A stretch of DNA of 64,000 bases from Chromobacterium haemolyticum (GCF_002081825.1 NZ_MUKU01000001.1:124001-188000); one strand, 5' to 3'; positions 30,787 to 39,179 are shown, counted from the first letter of the stretch. Program-made: numbers and translations. Notes: generated from the sequence alone by a model not told the origin.

Positions 30787-31542
30787 ATGAGCAACAAACG
30801 CCTGATCCACGGCTTTCACGCCATCAATGCCCGTTTGTGGCAGAACCCCAAGAGCCTGCTGGAAATCTGGCTGGCCGGCGGCCGCCACGACGCCCGCGCC
30901 AAGGCGGTGATAGACAAGGCCGCCGAGGAAGGCATCAAGCTGCACATCGTCGACAAGGAGCGCCTGGACAGCATGACCGGCAACGCCCGCCACCAGGGCG
31001 TGGCGGCCACCATAGACGCCAGCCGCAATTTCGTGCACCTGGACGACGTGCTGGATAATCTGAGCGAGCCGGCCTTGCTTCTGATTCTGGACGGCGTGAC
31101 TGATCCACACAATCTTGGCGCCTGCCTGCGGGTGGCGGACGCGATGGGCGCGCACGCGGTGATCGCGCCCAAGGACCGTTCCGCCGGCCTCAACGCCACT
31201 GTGTCCAAAGTAGCGTGTGGCGCGGCGGAAGTGATTCCCTATATCACGGTCACCAATCTGGCGCGCACTTTGCGAGACCTGAAAGACGCCGGCATCTGGA
31301 TCGCCGGCACCACCATGGAGGCGGACACCGACCTCTATCACTGCGACGCCGCCGGCCCGCTGGCCTGGGTGATGGGCTCGGAGGGCGAGGGCATGCGCAG
31401 GCTGACCCGCGAACACTGCGACGTGCTGGTGTCCATTCCGATGTTCGGCACCGTGGAGAGCCTGAACGTGTCGGTGTCCGCCGGCATGGTGTTGTCGGAA
31501 AGCCGTCGCCAGCGCACGCTGGCCCAGGCCAAGGCCGACTGA
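30787..31542 (+). CDS. rlmB: 23S rRNA (guanosine-2251-2'-O)-methyltransferase
   Basis: 251 aa SpoU-family enzyme. It has an N-terminal RNA-binding subdomain ([16 protein letters not shown]) and the three SPOUT motifs: motif 1 ([25 protein letters not shown]), motif 2 ([19 protein letters not shown]) and motif 3 ([24 protein letters not shown]). The knotted C-terminus binds SAM and the enzyme methylates G2251 in the peptidyl-transferase P loop. In many relatives rlmB follows rnr; here the upstream gene is the GGDEF-EAL protein. Confidence 0.95.
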   Translation: MSNKRLIHGFHAINARLWQNPKSLLEIWLAGGRHDARAKAVIDKAAEEGIKLHIVDKERLDSMTGNARHQGVAATIDASRNFVHLDDVLDNLSEPALLLILDGVTDPHNLGACLRVADAMGAHAVIAPKDRSAGLNATVSKVACGAAEVIPYITVTNLARTLRDLKDAGIWIAGTTMEADTDLYHCDAAGPLAWVMGSEGEGMRRLTREHCDVLVSIPMFGTVESLNVSVSAGMVLSESRRQRTLAQAKAD

Positions 31543-31564
31543 TTCCGGTTGTCCCGAAAACCAG

Positions 31565-31590
31565 GCCCCCGCAACGCGGGGGCTTTTCTT
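31565..31590 (+). terminator. Terminator after rlmB
   Basis: GCCCCCG (31565-31571) pairs with CGGGGGC (31577-31583), followed by TTTTCTTT. Confidence 0.8.
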
Positions 31591-31674
31591 TGGGCGCTCG
31601 GTTTGACTGTGATCAGATGCCGGCCTAAAAAAGTAGACAGAATTTGGAACCGATCTGGCGCAGCCATAGTCTTG

Positions 31675-31702
31675 TTGATACCTTACCTGGGTATCCTATT
31701 AA
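31675..31702 (+). promoter_or_regulatory. Promoter of the copper module with embedded CsoR-type operator
   Basis: -35 TTGATA (31675-31680), 16-bp spacer, -10 TATTAA (31697-31702). The dyad GATACC-n7-GGTATC (31677-31695) overlaps the -35 and fills the spacer. GTATC/GATAC half-sites around a C/G-rich centre are typical of CsoR/RcnR operators, and a CsoR-type gene lies downstream in the same module. A repressor bound here would occlude RNA polymerase. Confidence 0.7.
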
Positions 31703-31717
31703 GAGAGGAGTGCAGTG

Positions 31718-33244
31718 ATGGATAGACGTGGATTCATCGGCGCCGGCGCGGCGTTGGCCTTGGTTCCGCTGCTGCGGCAGGCCTGGGCGGCGCAGCCGTC
31801 AGCCGTCGATCATGGCGCGATGGGGCATGGCGCGATGGGGCATGGCGCGATGGGGCATGGCGCGATGGGCGCGGAGACGGCGCCGGCCGCGGCCGGCCTT
31901 GGCCTGCCGGCGGGCCTTGCCTTGCCGGTCCTGCCGCTGCTGCGCAATCAGAGTGCGGCCCCCGGCGTGTTTCAAGCTGGTTTGAGCGCCGGCGCGCAAG
32001 CGTTGCCGCTGCTGCCGGGCAAGCCCGCTACCGTGTTCTGGAGCTATAACGGCCAGGTGCCGGGACCTACGATAGAAGTGTTTGAAGGCGACGAGGTGCG
32101 GCTGCATTTCGAAAACCGCCTGTCCCAGCCCACCACCATTCATTGGCACGGCCTGCCGATTCCGGCGGACCAGGACGGCAATCCGCAAGACCCTGTGGCG
32201 CCGGGGCAGAGCCGCGAATACCGTTTCACCTTGCCGCAAGGCTGCGCCGGCAGCTATTGGTATCACCCGCACCCGCACGGCCATACCGCCGAGCAGGTGT
32301 ATATGGGGCTGGCCGGCGTGTTCGTGGTCAAGAGCCGCAGCGATCCGCTGGCGCATCTGCCGGAGCAAAGGCTGGTGTTGTCGGACCTGAAGTTGGACGC
32401 CGAAGGCAAGATCGCGGCCAGCAGCGAAGCGGATCGCATGGACGGCCGCGAAGGCCAGTTCGTGCTGGTCAACGGCGCTTGGAGACCGCATTTGACGCTG
32501 GGCGCGGGCGAGCGTCAACGCTGGCGGATCTGGAACGCGACCAGTGCGCGCGTGCTCAAGTTGGCCTTGCCCGGCCATGAACTGGAACTGGTCGGCAGCG
32601 ACGGCGGCCTGCTGCAGCGGCCGCGCCGCATCGACAGCCTCTCGCTGCCGCCCGGCGCCCGCGCCGAATTGGTGGTGACCGGACGCTTCGCGCCGGGCCA
32701 TGGCGCCGGCTTGTTGGCTCTGCCGTACCGGCGCGGCAAGATGATGTCGGCCGAGCAGGAAGACACCCTGACGCTGCTGGAGCTGCGTCGCGGGGCCGCG
32801 GCCAAAACCACTGCGCCGCTGCCGGCGAGGCTGCGCGAGATCGAGCTCTTGGGCGAGCCCGCGGTGCGGCGCAAAGTGGTGCTATCCGAGGACATGGCTA
32901 ATCCCGCCGCGATGTTCCTAGTCAACGGCAAGACCTTCGACATGGAACGAGCTGACTTCCTGGGCAAGGTGGGCACGGTGGAGGAGTGGGAAATCGTGAA
33001 CGAAGCGGATATGGACCACCCCTTCCATATTCACGGCACCCAGTTCCAGGCGCTGGCGCGCCGCAAGGACGGCGTCTGGCGCGATGAGCCGTTCCTGGCT
33101 TGGCGCGACGTGGCCAATGTCTCCGCCGGCGAGACGCTGCGACTGCGTTTTCGTCAGGACATGCCGGGCCTGCGCATGTTCCACTGCCACATCCTCGAAC
33201 ACGAGGACGCCGGGATGATGGGCATGCTGAAAGTAGAGGCCTAG
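31718..33244 (+). CDS. Multicopper oxidase (CueO/CopA-like), Tat-exported
   Basis: 508 aa from the ATG at 31718 behind GAGAGGAG. It has a Tat signal (MDRRGFIGAGAALALVPLL), then four HGAMG units rich in Met and His (about residues 31-51), then three cupredoxin domains. All four copper motifs are present: HWHG, YHPHPHGH, HPFHIHG and the C-terminal HCHILEHEDAGMM with type 1 and trinuclear ligands. It should oxidise Cu(I) to Cu(II) in the periplasm, limiting copper toxicity. It is preceded by a CsoR-type operator and followed by a CsoR-family repressor gene. Confidence 0.94.
   Translation: MDRRGFIGAGAALALVPLLRQAWAAQPSAVDHGAMGHGAMGHGAMGHGAMGAETAPAAAGLGLPAGLALPVLPLLRNQSAAPGVFQAGLSAGAQALPLLPGKPATVFWSYNGQVPGPTIEVFEGDEVRLHFENRLSQPTTIHWHGLPIPADQDGNPQDPVAPGQSREYRFTLPQGCAGSYWYHPHPHGHTAEQVYMGLAGVFVVKSRSDPLAHLPEQRLVLSDLKLDAEGKIAASSEADRMDGREGQFVLVNGAWRPHLTLGAGERQRWRIWNATSARVLKLALPGHELELVGSDGGLLQRPRRIDSLSLPPGARAELVVTGRFAPGHGAGLLALPYRRGKMMSAEQEDTLTLLELRRGAAAKTTAPLPARLREIELLGEPAVRRKVVLSEDMANPAAMFLVNGKTFDMERADFLGKVGTVEEWEIVNEADMDHPFHIHGTQFQALARRKDGVWRDEPFLAWRDVANVSAGETLRLRFRQDMPGLRMFHCHILEHEDAGMMGMLKVEA
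31811..31870 (+). repeat. Four tandem 15-bp units encoding HGAMG repeats
   Basis: CATGGCGCGATGGGG repeated four times, nearly identical at DNA level (only the last base of the last unit differs), within the mature N-terminus of the multicopper oxidase. The near-identity points to recent expansion. Confidence 0.9.
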
Positions 33245-33330
33245 GCGACCGTGCGCAACTGCGTCACAATGACTGTTGCCCGGCTTGTCTTAAGCATGGC
33301 CGGGCTTGCTTTGAACTCGCTTGAATTGGG

Positions 33331-33663
33331 ATGGACATGACGCAAGAAAAACCGCAGGACGGCTGTTGCGACGCAGCGGCCCCGCTTTCCGATAAAACCG
33401 TGGTGCAGCCGGGGAAGAGCGCGCTGATCAAGAGGCTGGCGCGCATTGAGGGCCAGGTGCGCGGCATCAGCGGCATGGTAGAGGCGGATCGCTACTGCGT
33501 GGATATCCTGACCCAAGTGGCGGCGGTGAAGTCGGCGTTGGACGCGGTGTCCATGCAACTGCTGGAAAATCACATGAAAGGCTGCGTGGCGCGCGCGCTG
33601 CATCAGGGCGACGCCGCCGGCATGGTGACCGAACTGATAGACGTGGTCAAAAAAGTGCGCTGA
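33331..33663 (+). CDS. CsoR/RcnR-family metal-sensing repressor
   Basis: 110 aa all-helical DUF156 protein. The Cu(I) triad of CsoR is present with exact spacing: C56, H81 and C85 (25 and 4 residues apart, as in the M. tuberculosis protein C36/H61/C65). Arg-rich helix 1 (KRLARIEGQVRGISGMVE) is the DNA-binding face. Two extra N-terminal cysteines (C12, C13) could modify metal binding. It probably represses the multicopper oxidase promoter at 31675 and releases it when copper rises. The start could be Met1 or Met3. It lies 86 bp after the oxidase gene. Confidence 0.9.
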   Translation: MDMTQEKPQDGCCDAAAPLSDKTVVQPGKSALIKRLARIEGQVRGISGMVEADRYCVDILTQVAAVKSALDAVSMQLLENHMKGCVARALHQGDAAGMVTELIDVVKKVR

Positions 33664-33688
33664 ACCGCGCCGTCGCAAAGGAGTGCGT

Positions 33689-33991
33689 ATGAAAACCCCG
33701 CTCGTCGTTTTGCTGTCCCTCGTTTCCGCGCTGGCCGCGGCGGGGCCTATCCCGTTCGAGGTCTACATCAAGTTGCACAAGGGCATGTCCGAGGCCGAAT
33801 TGATGTCTCAGGCCGGCGCGCCCGATTACAGCAGCAACGGCCCGACGGTCAAAACCAAGGACGCCAACGTGGTGGTGGAAACCAGCGCCCGCACGCTGTC
33901 CTGGCTGGCCAACGACGAGGTTCCCTACACCACCACCGTGACCTTGAGCAATGGGGTGGTGATGGACATCTCGCGTGACAAAAAGCTCTGA
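33689..33991 (+). CDS. Small exported protein of the copper module, hypothetical
   Basis: 100 aa from the ATG at 33689 (AAAGGAG upstream; the GTG at 33683 lies within that site). Signal peptide (MKTPLVVLLSLVSALAAA), then a short domain with HKGMSEAELMSQAGAPDYSS, which resembles the opening of SmpA/BamE-like folds (GMs-x-x-E-(L/V)-x-x-x-x-G-x-P). It starts 25 bp after the CsoR gene, so is likely co-transcribed. There is no cysteine for lipidation or metal binding. Its TGA stop is the TSD of a MITE-like element. Confidence 0.7.
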   Translation: MKTPLVVLLSLVSALAAAGPIPFEVYIKLHKGMSEAELMSQAGAPDYSSNGPTVKTKDANVVVETSARTLSWLANDEVPYTTTVTLSNGVVMDISRDKKL

Positions 33992-34124
33992 GAACCTGTT
34001 TACGATCTGCTGTGCGTCGTGGAGCGTTACACGGTGAGTACCCCTTCGAAATGCTCATGCACCACGCGCACATTCCGCTTTCTCAGTCGTTTTCGCCTCG
34101 TCTCGCGAGGTCGTAAACACGTTC
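33992..34124 (+). repeat. MITE-like element, complete copy (TSD TGA)
   Basis: 133 bp, ends GAACCTGTTTACGATCTGCT and GGTCGTAAACACGTTC. TGA flanks both sides (33989-33991 and 34125-34127). The left TGA is the stop codon of the upstream gene. A second GAACCTG follows directly at 34128 and may be a remnant of another copy. Confidence 0.88.
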
Positions 34125-34226
34125 TGAGAACCTGCTTTGCCCGCGTCCGCGAGACATTTGCAGACCCCAAGCCGTTGTCTTTGTCACAAGCGCATCCTCC
34201 CGCGGCGCGGAAGGCACTGATTTTAT

Positions 34227-34255
34227 TTGCTTGTCACCGTCTAAGCGCGTAGAAT
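34227..34255 (+). promoter_or_regulatory. Promoter of rpsF operon
   Basis: -35 TTGCTT (34227-34232), 17-bp spacer, -10 TAGAAT (34250-34255), about 70 bp ahead of rpsF. The leader is long enough to hold an S6:S18 autoregulatory structure, but none was recognised. Confidence 0.6.
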
Positions 34256-34324
34256 GCTGCGGTTTCAACCCCTTGCCTTTTGCAACTGCATGGCAAAAGG
34301 CTTCAATAGCCACAAGGAGTTAAC

Positions 34325-34702
34325 ATGCGTCATTACGAAATCGTGTTCATCGTCCACCCGGACCAGAGCGAACAGGTTCCGGCCATGATCGAGCGCTACA
34401 AGGGCATGGTTCTGGCCGCTGAGGGCAAGATCCATCGTCTGGAAGACTGGGGCCGCCGTCAACTGGCTTACCCGATCCAGAAGCTGCACAAAGCTCACTA
34501 CGTTCTGATGAACGTAGAGTGCCAGTCCGAAACCCTGGCCGAGATCGAACACGCCTTCAAGTTCAACGACGCTGTTCTGCGTCACCTGACCATCAAGCTG
34601 GATCGCGCGGTTACCGAAGCGTCCCCGATGATGAAGGACGAAAAGGCCAAGAACCTGCTGGACGCCCAGCAGCCGGCAGCCGAGGCTGAAGCTTCCGCCT
34701 AA
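34325..34702 (+). CDS. rpsF: 30S ribosomal protein S6
   Basis: 125 aa. The opening [25 protein letters not shown] is the standard S6 N-terminus. The alpha-beta sandwich is followed by an acidic, Ala/Glu-rich tail. It binds S18 on the 30S platform. First gene of rpsF-priB-rpsR-rplI. AAGGAG precedes the ATG. Confidence 0.98.
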   Translation: MRHYEIVFIVHPDQSEQVPAMIERYKGMVLAAEGKIHRLEDWGRRQLAYPIQKLHKAHYVLMNVECQSETLAEIEHAFKFNDAVLRHLTIKLDRAVTEASPMMKDEKAKNLLDAQQPAAEAEASA

Positions 34703-34720
34703 TCGGCGAGGAGCGAGGTC

Positions 34721-35020
34721 TTGCAGAACCGTCTGGCGCTGACCGCCACGGTCGACCGCGAGGATGCGCTGAGGTACACCCCCGCCGGCTTGCCGGTGCT
34801 GGAAATGTGGCTCAAGCATCAGTCTAGACAGACAGCTTACGGTTTTGATCGGGATGTGGCCTGCGAAATACAGGCCGTGCTGATAGGTGAAGAAGCTCGG
34901 AAATTTTCCGGGAAACTGGCGGGAAACACGGTGAACCTCACCGGCTTTCTGTCCCAGCGCAGCCTCAGGAATCCGCGGTTAGTGCTCAATATCGAATATG
35001 TTGAATTTGTAAAAGGTTAG
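34721..35020 (+). CDS. priB: Primosomal replication protein PriB
   Basis: 99 aa OB-fold single-strand DNA-binding protein that helps PriA restart stalled forks. It starts with TTG at 34721 behind GAGGAGCGAGG. Opening [13 protein letters not shown] and closing [14 protein letters not shown] are typical. Located between rpsF and rpsR as in most beta- and gammaproteobacteria. Confidence 0.94.
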   Translation: MQNRLALTATVDREDALRYTPAGLPVLEMWLKHQSRQTAYGFDRDVACEIQAVLIGEEARKFSGKLAGNTVNLTGFLSQRSLRNPRLVLNIEYVEFVKG

Positions 35021-35025
35021 TCAAA

Positions 35026-35253
35026 ATGGCTCGTCAACTCTTCAAGCGCAAGAAGTTCTGCCGCTTCACGGCAGAAGGCATCAAGGAAATCGACTACAAA
35101 TCCGTTGATCTTCTGAAAGACTTCATCGCCGAAAACGGCAAAATCATCCCGGCTCGCATCACCGGCACCAAGGCCCGCTACCAGCGTCAGCTGACCACTG
35201 CTATCAAGCGTGCTCGCCTCCTGGCCTTCCTGCCGTACACCGACCAGCACTAA
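35026..35253 (+). CDS. rpsR: 30S ribosomal protein S18
   Basis: 75 aa. Basic N-terminus ([16 protein letters not shown]) and conserved [27 protein letters not shown]. Partner of S6. Five bp after priB. Confidence 0.98.
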   Translation: MARQLFKRKKFCRFTAEGIKEIDYKSVDLLKDFIAENGKIIPARITGTKARYQRQLTTAIKRARLLAFLPYTDQH

Positions 35254-35274
35254 GCCGGGAAAGGAACTTAAAAG

Positions 35275-35724
35275 ATGCAAATCATTCTGCTCGAAAAAGT
35301 TGCCAACCTGGGTCAACTGGGTGATGTGGTTAAAGTCAAGGATGGTTACGGTCGTAACTTCCTGATCCCGCAAGGCAAAGCCAAGCGCGCTACCGAAGCC
35401 AACCTGAAAGAGTTCGACGCTCGCCGCGCCGAACTGGAAGCTAAGCAAGCCGAGATCCTGGCCGATGCCAAGGTTCGCGCCGAGAAGCTGAACGAAGCGG
35501 TTGTCACCATCGCTCAGAAAGCCGGCGTTGACGGTCGTCTGTTCGGTTCCGTGACCAACGCCGACGTTGCTGAAGCCGTGACCGCTTTTGGCGTGCCGGT
35601 TAAGCGTTTCGAAGTTCGCCTGCCGAACGGCCCGTTCAAGGCCATCGGCGAGTACGACATCGAGATCGCTCTGCATCACGACGTTGTTACCCCGATCAAG
35701 ATCGTGGTTGTCGCCGAAGCTTAA
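35275..35724 (+). CDS. rplI: 50S ribosomal protein L9
   Basis: 149 aa. N-terminal signature [34 protein letters not shown], a long connecting helix, and the C-terminal rRNA-binding domain. Last gene of the operon; a strong terminator follows. Confidence 0.98.
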   Translation: MQIILLEKVANLGQLGDVVKVKDGYGRNFLIPQGKAKRATEANLKEFDARRAELEAKQAEILADAKVRAEKLNEAVVTIAQKAGVDGRLFGSVTNADVAEAVTAFGVPVKRFEVRLPNGPFKAIGEYDIEIALHHDVVTPIKIVVVAEA

Positions 35725-35750
35725 TTTCCGTTTTCGGGAATCGCTTTACG

Positions 35751-35781
35751 AAAAAGCCCGCTCATTCGAGCGGGCTTTTTG
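35751..35781. terminator. Terminator at end of rplI operon
   Basis: Thirteen-base arms AAAAAGCCCGCTC and GAGCGGGCTTTTT with an ATTC loop; A- and T-tracts on both sides suit the convergent gene at 35801 too. Confidence 0.92.
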
Positions 35782-35800
35782 TTTGGGCGCGCGCGGCGTT

Positions 35801-36136
35801 TCAGTCGTCCTCATTCAGCACCAGGCGCGCGCGCAGGCCGGGGGCATCGGCCTCGGCGATGGACAGCAGGCGGTCGATATTAGGATGCTTGCCCGGATTG
35901 GCGCGGGCGTCTGGCGTGTGTTCGGCGTAAAGCGCCAGCCCTTCGCGCGCGGCCTTGCGGTCAATGTGGCCGTGATTCTTGATCAGGGCGTGGTAAACGC
36001 GCACCGAACCGGCGGTGCCGGGCTGATTGTCCAGCCGGCCGACCGGCTCGCCGCTGGCGTCCAGCAGGACGATGGCGCGGATGTCGTCGACAGCGGGCAG
36101 GGTGTTGAGAATGTCCTTGAAAACGCTTGCTTGCAT
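35801..36136 (-). CDS. DUF2322 family protein
   Basis: 111 aa soluble protein matching the Neisseriales/betaproteobacterial DUF2322 pattern: IVLLDASGEPVGRL, PGTAGSVRVYHAL, AREGLALYAEHTPDARANPGKHPNIDRLL. It is recognised from memory of the family. No function is established and no catalytic motif is evident. It is convergent with rplI. Confidence 0.8.
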   Translation of the reverse strand: MQASVFKDILNTLPAVDDIRAIVLLDASGEPVGRLDNQPGTAGSVRVYHALIKNHGHIDRKAAREGLALYAEHTPDARANPGKHPNIDRLLSIAEADAPGLRARLVLNEDD

Positions 36137-36477
36137 GATGTGGTTTCCTATTGTCGTTATCGTGGCGGGCTGCCGCGGCTGCCCGTTGAGTGGCGGGGTG
36201 TTGCGTATGGACCGTGGAGCAGATCAGAGCCGGATGCAAAACCGCTGAGTGTAGCCGGATGTTAGGCGTCGGGGAGACTGAGAAAGTTCAGGCGGTCGCC
36301 GTGCGCCGCACATTTTTGGTGCGTCCTAGTGGGCTGTCTGCCTTGATTTGGTGCAATTTATGCCGCCAGCTCTTCATTACACCATGCTTTGGATGATTTT
36401 GTGTTGCAAATTTGTTAATGAATCAAAGGCTTGGCCTATGATTGTTAACTTGGCACGGCAATTGCTAAATATAAAGC

Positions 36478-36600
36478 GATCTGGTGACGCCAGGGCATGG
36501 CCCGGCGTCTCGCGCCAGTCTCCAAAGGGGATAAGAGAGCGGCACAGCCGCCTTGGATCGGGGTCGATCGGCGAAGCCGACGGCCCCGTTTCATTTTTAG
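36478..36600 (+). ncRNA. Candidate small RNA with three stem-loops
   Basis: The 36,137-36,604 gap has no convincing ORF. Its right part holds a stem GACGCC/GGCGTC with inner GGGC/GCCC (36486-36509), a stem GCGGC-ACA-GCCGC (36539-36551), and a terminator-like stem (36559-36588: CGGGG/CCCCG with inner TCGGC-GAA-GCCGA) followed by TTTCATTTTTA on the plus strand only. An AT-rich stretch with a weak promoter (TTGTTA at 36443, TAAATA at 36466) precedes it. No known RNA family was recognised. Confidence 0.4.
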
Positions 36601-36604
36601 CGCG

Positions 36605-37156
36605 TCACGGCTGCTCGCCCACCAGGTAACGCTGGCTCATCCGCTTGAAGTGCTCTCCGCCGGCCTGGCGCAGGCATTCGAACAACACCATTTCCTTGCT
36701 GACGATAACGGCGCCGGCGTCGCGCATCCGCTGCAAACCCAACTCGATGTCGGACACCTTGCGGCTGGATACCGCGTCCGCCACCACGAAGACCTGTTTA
36801 TCCCGTTCCAGCAGCTCCAACACGGTTTGCAGCACGCAAACATGAGCCTCCATGCCGCAGACGATGATTTGCGGCCGGGTCAGAACCGTCTCCGGCAGAC
36901 AGCTCGCCGCAACGCAGGAGAAGTGGGTTTTCTCTACCACATGCGGGTCCGGCGCTTGGGCGAGCAGTTCCGGCAGAGTGTGCCCCAGGCCGCGGGGGTA
37001 TTGCTCGGAAAACACTACCGGCAGGCCGTGATCGGCGGCCACGCCGATCAGCCAGCGACAGCGCGCCGCCATGCCGGTCGCGTCCACTACCGCCGGCGCC
37101 AGCTTTTCCTGGATGTCCACCACCAGCAGGCTGGCCTGTTCCTTGTGCATCAGCAT
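36605..37156 (-). CDS. Isochorismatase-like cysteine hydrolase (YcaC type)
   Basis: 183 aa from the ATG at 37156, preceded by AAAGGAG. The triad of the family is visible: Asp in LLVVDIQEKL, Lys in VVEKTHFSC and the nucleophilic Cys in GMEAHVCVLQTVLEL. There is no aryl-carrier domain, so it is not an EntB-type siderophore enzyme. It probably acts on a small amide or imide; the substrate is unknown. Confidence 0.88.
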   Translation of the reverse strand: MLMHKEQASLLVVDIQEKLAPAVVDATGMAARCRWLIGVAADHGLPVVFSEQYPRGLGHTLPELLAQAPDPHVVEKTHFSCVAASCLPETVLTRPQIIVCGMEAHVCVLQTVLELLERDKQVFVVADAVSSRKVSDIELGLQRMRDAGAVIVSKEMVLFECLRQAGGEHFKRMSQRYLVGEQP

Positions 37157-37317
37157 CCTATGCTCCTTTTGTTTATTGGGCTTGGTCGCGGTGTTCAGGA
37201 TACCGCTTTTGGCCCGGCCATGCGCCATCACGGAATCTGATTGTCATTGTTCTTGCTGTTGCGAGCTTCTCCCGGTCATGATGGGGATTTTTGAATTGCA
37301 ATCTTCGGGGGAATGTT

Positions 37318-37821
37318 ATGCACGATTTGCTGATCAGGAAGGTTGAGCCGGAGGATGCGCCGGCCTTGGCGGCGATGATGGTGTTGGAGGAGGTGGTGGC
37401 CAATACTTTGCAACTGCCTTACCAATCGGTTGACGACTGGCGGCGGAAGCTGGCGCAAGCGCCAGCATACGTGCATTCCCTGGTGGCCTGTAACGCCGAA
37501 GGCCGGGTCGTCGGCAATGCAGGCCTGATCTGCGATGAGCGCCCGCGCATTCGGCACGCGGCCAGCCTGTTCATCGTGGTGCAACCGGAATGGCATGGTC
37601 GCGGCGTGGGATCGGCCTTGCTGCGGGCGGTGCTGGAGCTGGCCGACAACTGGCTGGGGCTGCTGCGGGTGGAACTGGCGGTAGTGCACGACAATGAGCC
37701 GGCTATCGCGCTGTACCGCAAGTTCGGCTTCGAGCTGGAGGGGCGCAGACGCAAGGAGCAACTGCGCGCAGGACGCTATGAGGACACGCTGATCATGGCG
37801 CGGCTGCGTCGGCTGGAATGA
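37318..37821 (+). CDS. GNAT N-acetyltransferase (YhhY/AaaT-like)
   Basis: 167 aa from the ATG at 37318, which has GGGGGA upstream. Acetyl-CoA pyrophosphate loop PEWHGRGVGSALL and the following segment HDNEPAIALYRKFGFELEG are typical GNAT motifs A and B. The end (RRKEQLRAGRYEDTLIMARL) resembles proteins that acetylate small amines or amino acids. It is convergent with the peptide cluster. Confidence 0.88.
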   Translation: MHDLLIRKVEPEDAPALAAMMVLEEVVANTLQLPYQSVDDWRRKLAQAPAYVHSLVACNAEGRVVGNAGLICDERPRIRHAASLFIVVQPEWHGRGVGSALLRAVLELADNWLGLLRVELAVVHDNEPAIALYRKFGFELEGRRRKEQLRAGRYEDTLIMARLRRLE

Positions 37822-37864
37822 CAAAGCGCCTGCGTAAGCAGGCGCTGGCCTAGTATTGCGAGGT

Positions 37865-38032
37865 CTACTTGCCGGAGGCGTCTTGCGTCTGCGGCGCTTG
37901 CTGCTGCTGTCCTTGCAATTGCGCGTCCATGCGCGCGCGCATTTCCCACATATTGGATAATCCTTCGCCCGCCATGGCGGCGCTGGATAGCAGGACCAGG
38001 GACAGGGTGGTCAGTACGGTTTTCTTCAGCAT
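37865..38032 (-). CDS. Small secreted peptide, paralogue 1 (diverged)
   Basis: 55 aa from the ATG at 38032 (AAAGGAAACATC upstream). Signal peptide MLKKTVLTTLSLVLLSSAAMA, then a mature part of about 34 aa: GEGLSNMWEMRARMDAQL and a Gln-rich tail. It keeps the E-M-R-x-R-M-D-A-Q core of its three neighbours but is the most diverged. I recognise no named family. Confidence 0.7.
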   Translation of the reverse strand: MLKKTVLTTLSLVLLSSAAMAGEGLSNMWEMRARMDAQLQGQQQQAPQTQDASGK

Positions 38033-38275
38033 GATGTTTCCTTTCATGGCAAATCGACCGGTCGACCGGCTCGGCGCAGGGCGTCGACGGAGGTCGGCTG
38101 CGGGCCCGGCGAAGCCTGTCGCTGTTTTGGCGGCCTGCATCGCCATTGAATTCTAGTGAATGCCGGGACTTTGTCCGGCTATGGCGGCGATCAATTTGCA
38201 AACGAGTGTGAATCGTATTTCGCGGGTGTTTGGCCTCCCGTCGCGGAGCGCGGACGGGAGGGAGCGGCTTGCCTC

Positions 38276-38461
38276 TTAGCTGGCGGATTGCTTGGCTTGG
38301 GCGCCGGCCGTTGCGGTTTGTTGCGAGGCGGCTTGCTTGGCTGCGATCTGGGCATCCATGCGCTCGCGCATTTCGCGGGCGTTGTTGGCGCCTTCGCCGC
38401 CGGCCATGGCGGCGCCGGACAAGATGATCAGGGACAGCGCGGTGAGGATGGTCTTCTTCAT
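38276..38461 (-). CDS. Small secreted peptide, paralogue 2
   Basis: 61 aa. Signal peptide MKKTILTALSLIILSGAAMA, then GGEGANNAREMRERMDAQIA and a basic/Gln/Ala tail. AAAGGAAACC precedes the ATG. A TAGAAT hexamer about 75 bp upstream may be its own -10. Confidence 0.75.
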   Translation of the reverse strand: MKKTILTALSLIILSGAAMAGGEGANNAREMRERMDAQIAAKQAASQQTATAGAQAKQSAS

Positions 38462-38614
38462 GGTGGTTTCCTTTCATTGCGATCTTGCCGCGGCCGGGCG
38501 GTTTGCGTCCGGCGTACAGGGCTTGAGTCGACATTCTATGGCGGACTTTGCCGCAGTGCGGTAAACGATTGTTAGCGTGTGCTAATGAACTTTGATCGCG
38601 TTTACAAAGCCGGA

Positions 38615-38785
38615 TTAGCAGCCTGCCTGGCTGGTTTGGGACGGCGCCGGCGCTTGCTTGGCGGCGATCTGGGCTTGCATGCGTTCGCGCATTTCGCGGG
38701 CATTGCTGGCGCCTTCGCCGCCGGCCATGGTGGCGCCGGATAGAACGATCAGAGACAGGGCGGCGATAAGGCTGTGTTTCAACAT
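38615..38785 (-). CDS. Small secreted peptide, paralogue 3
   Basis: 56 aa. Signal peptide MLKHSLIAALSLIVLSGATMA, mature part GGEGASNAREMRERMQAQIA followed by AKQAPAPSQTSQAGC. It is the only copy ending in cysteine. AAGGAATTCCCC precedes the start. Confidence 0.72.
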   Translation of the reverse strand: MLKHSLIAALSLIVLSGATMAGGEGASNAREMRERMQAQIAAKQAPAPSQTSQAGC

Positions 38786-38817
38786 GGGGAATTCCTTGTA
38801 AAGTGTGGGATGCGCGC

Positions 38818-38985
38818 TTATTTGGCTTGCTGAGCCTGGGCCGGAGTTTGCGCCTGCTTGGCGGCGATCTGGGTTTGCATGCGCTCGCGCATCTCACGGG
38901 CGTTGCTGGCGCCTTCGCCGCCGGCTGTGGCAGCGCCGGACAGAACGATCAGAGACAGGGCGGCGATAACGGTTTGCTTCAACAT
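38818..38985 (-). CDS. Small secreted peptide, paralogue 4
   Basis: 55 aa from the ATG at 38985 (MLKQTVIAALSLIVLSGAATA signal). Its mature core is nearly identical to paralogue 3 (GGEGASNAREMRERMQTQIA). An in-frame extension to 39036 lacks a ribosome site and would bury the signal peptide. First of the row; the LysR gene at 39180 diverges from it. Confidence 0.74.
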   Translation of the reverse strand: MLKQTVIAALSLIVLSGAATAGGEGASNAREMRERMQTQIAAKQAQTPAQAQQAK

Positions 38986-39179
38986 GGTCAAAATCCTTGT
39001 GCGATTAAGTGGCTTGGCGGCGGCCGGGATGTTCAAAATGCTAGAATCGATTCAGCGCTCTGCTAAGGAGTCGCTTAGCCTGCTCTGGCGGGCTTCGCGA
39101 CTTGGTGACTGAATATTAAGGATGTTTTTTGGCCGCAGATAGCGGAATGATTTGCACTGAACCATCAGTAAATTTGAAT

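Noticed and set aside
34128-34200. A second complete MITE copy directly after the one at 33992
   Set aside because: Only the first seven bases (GAACCTG) match; the following sequence is unrelated and no right end is present.
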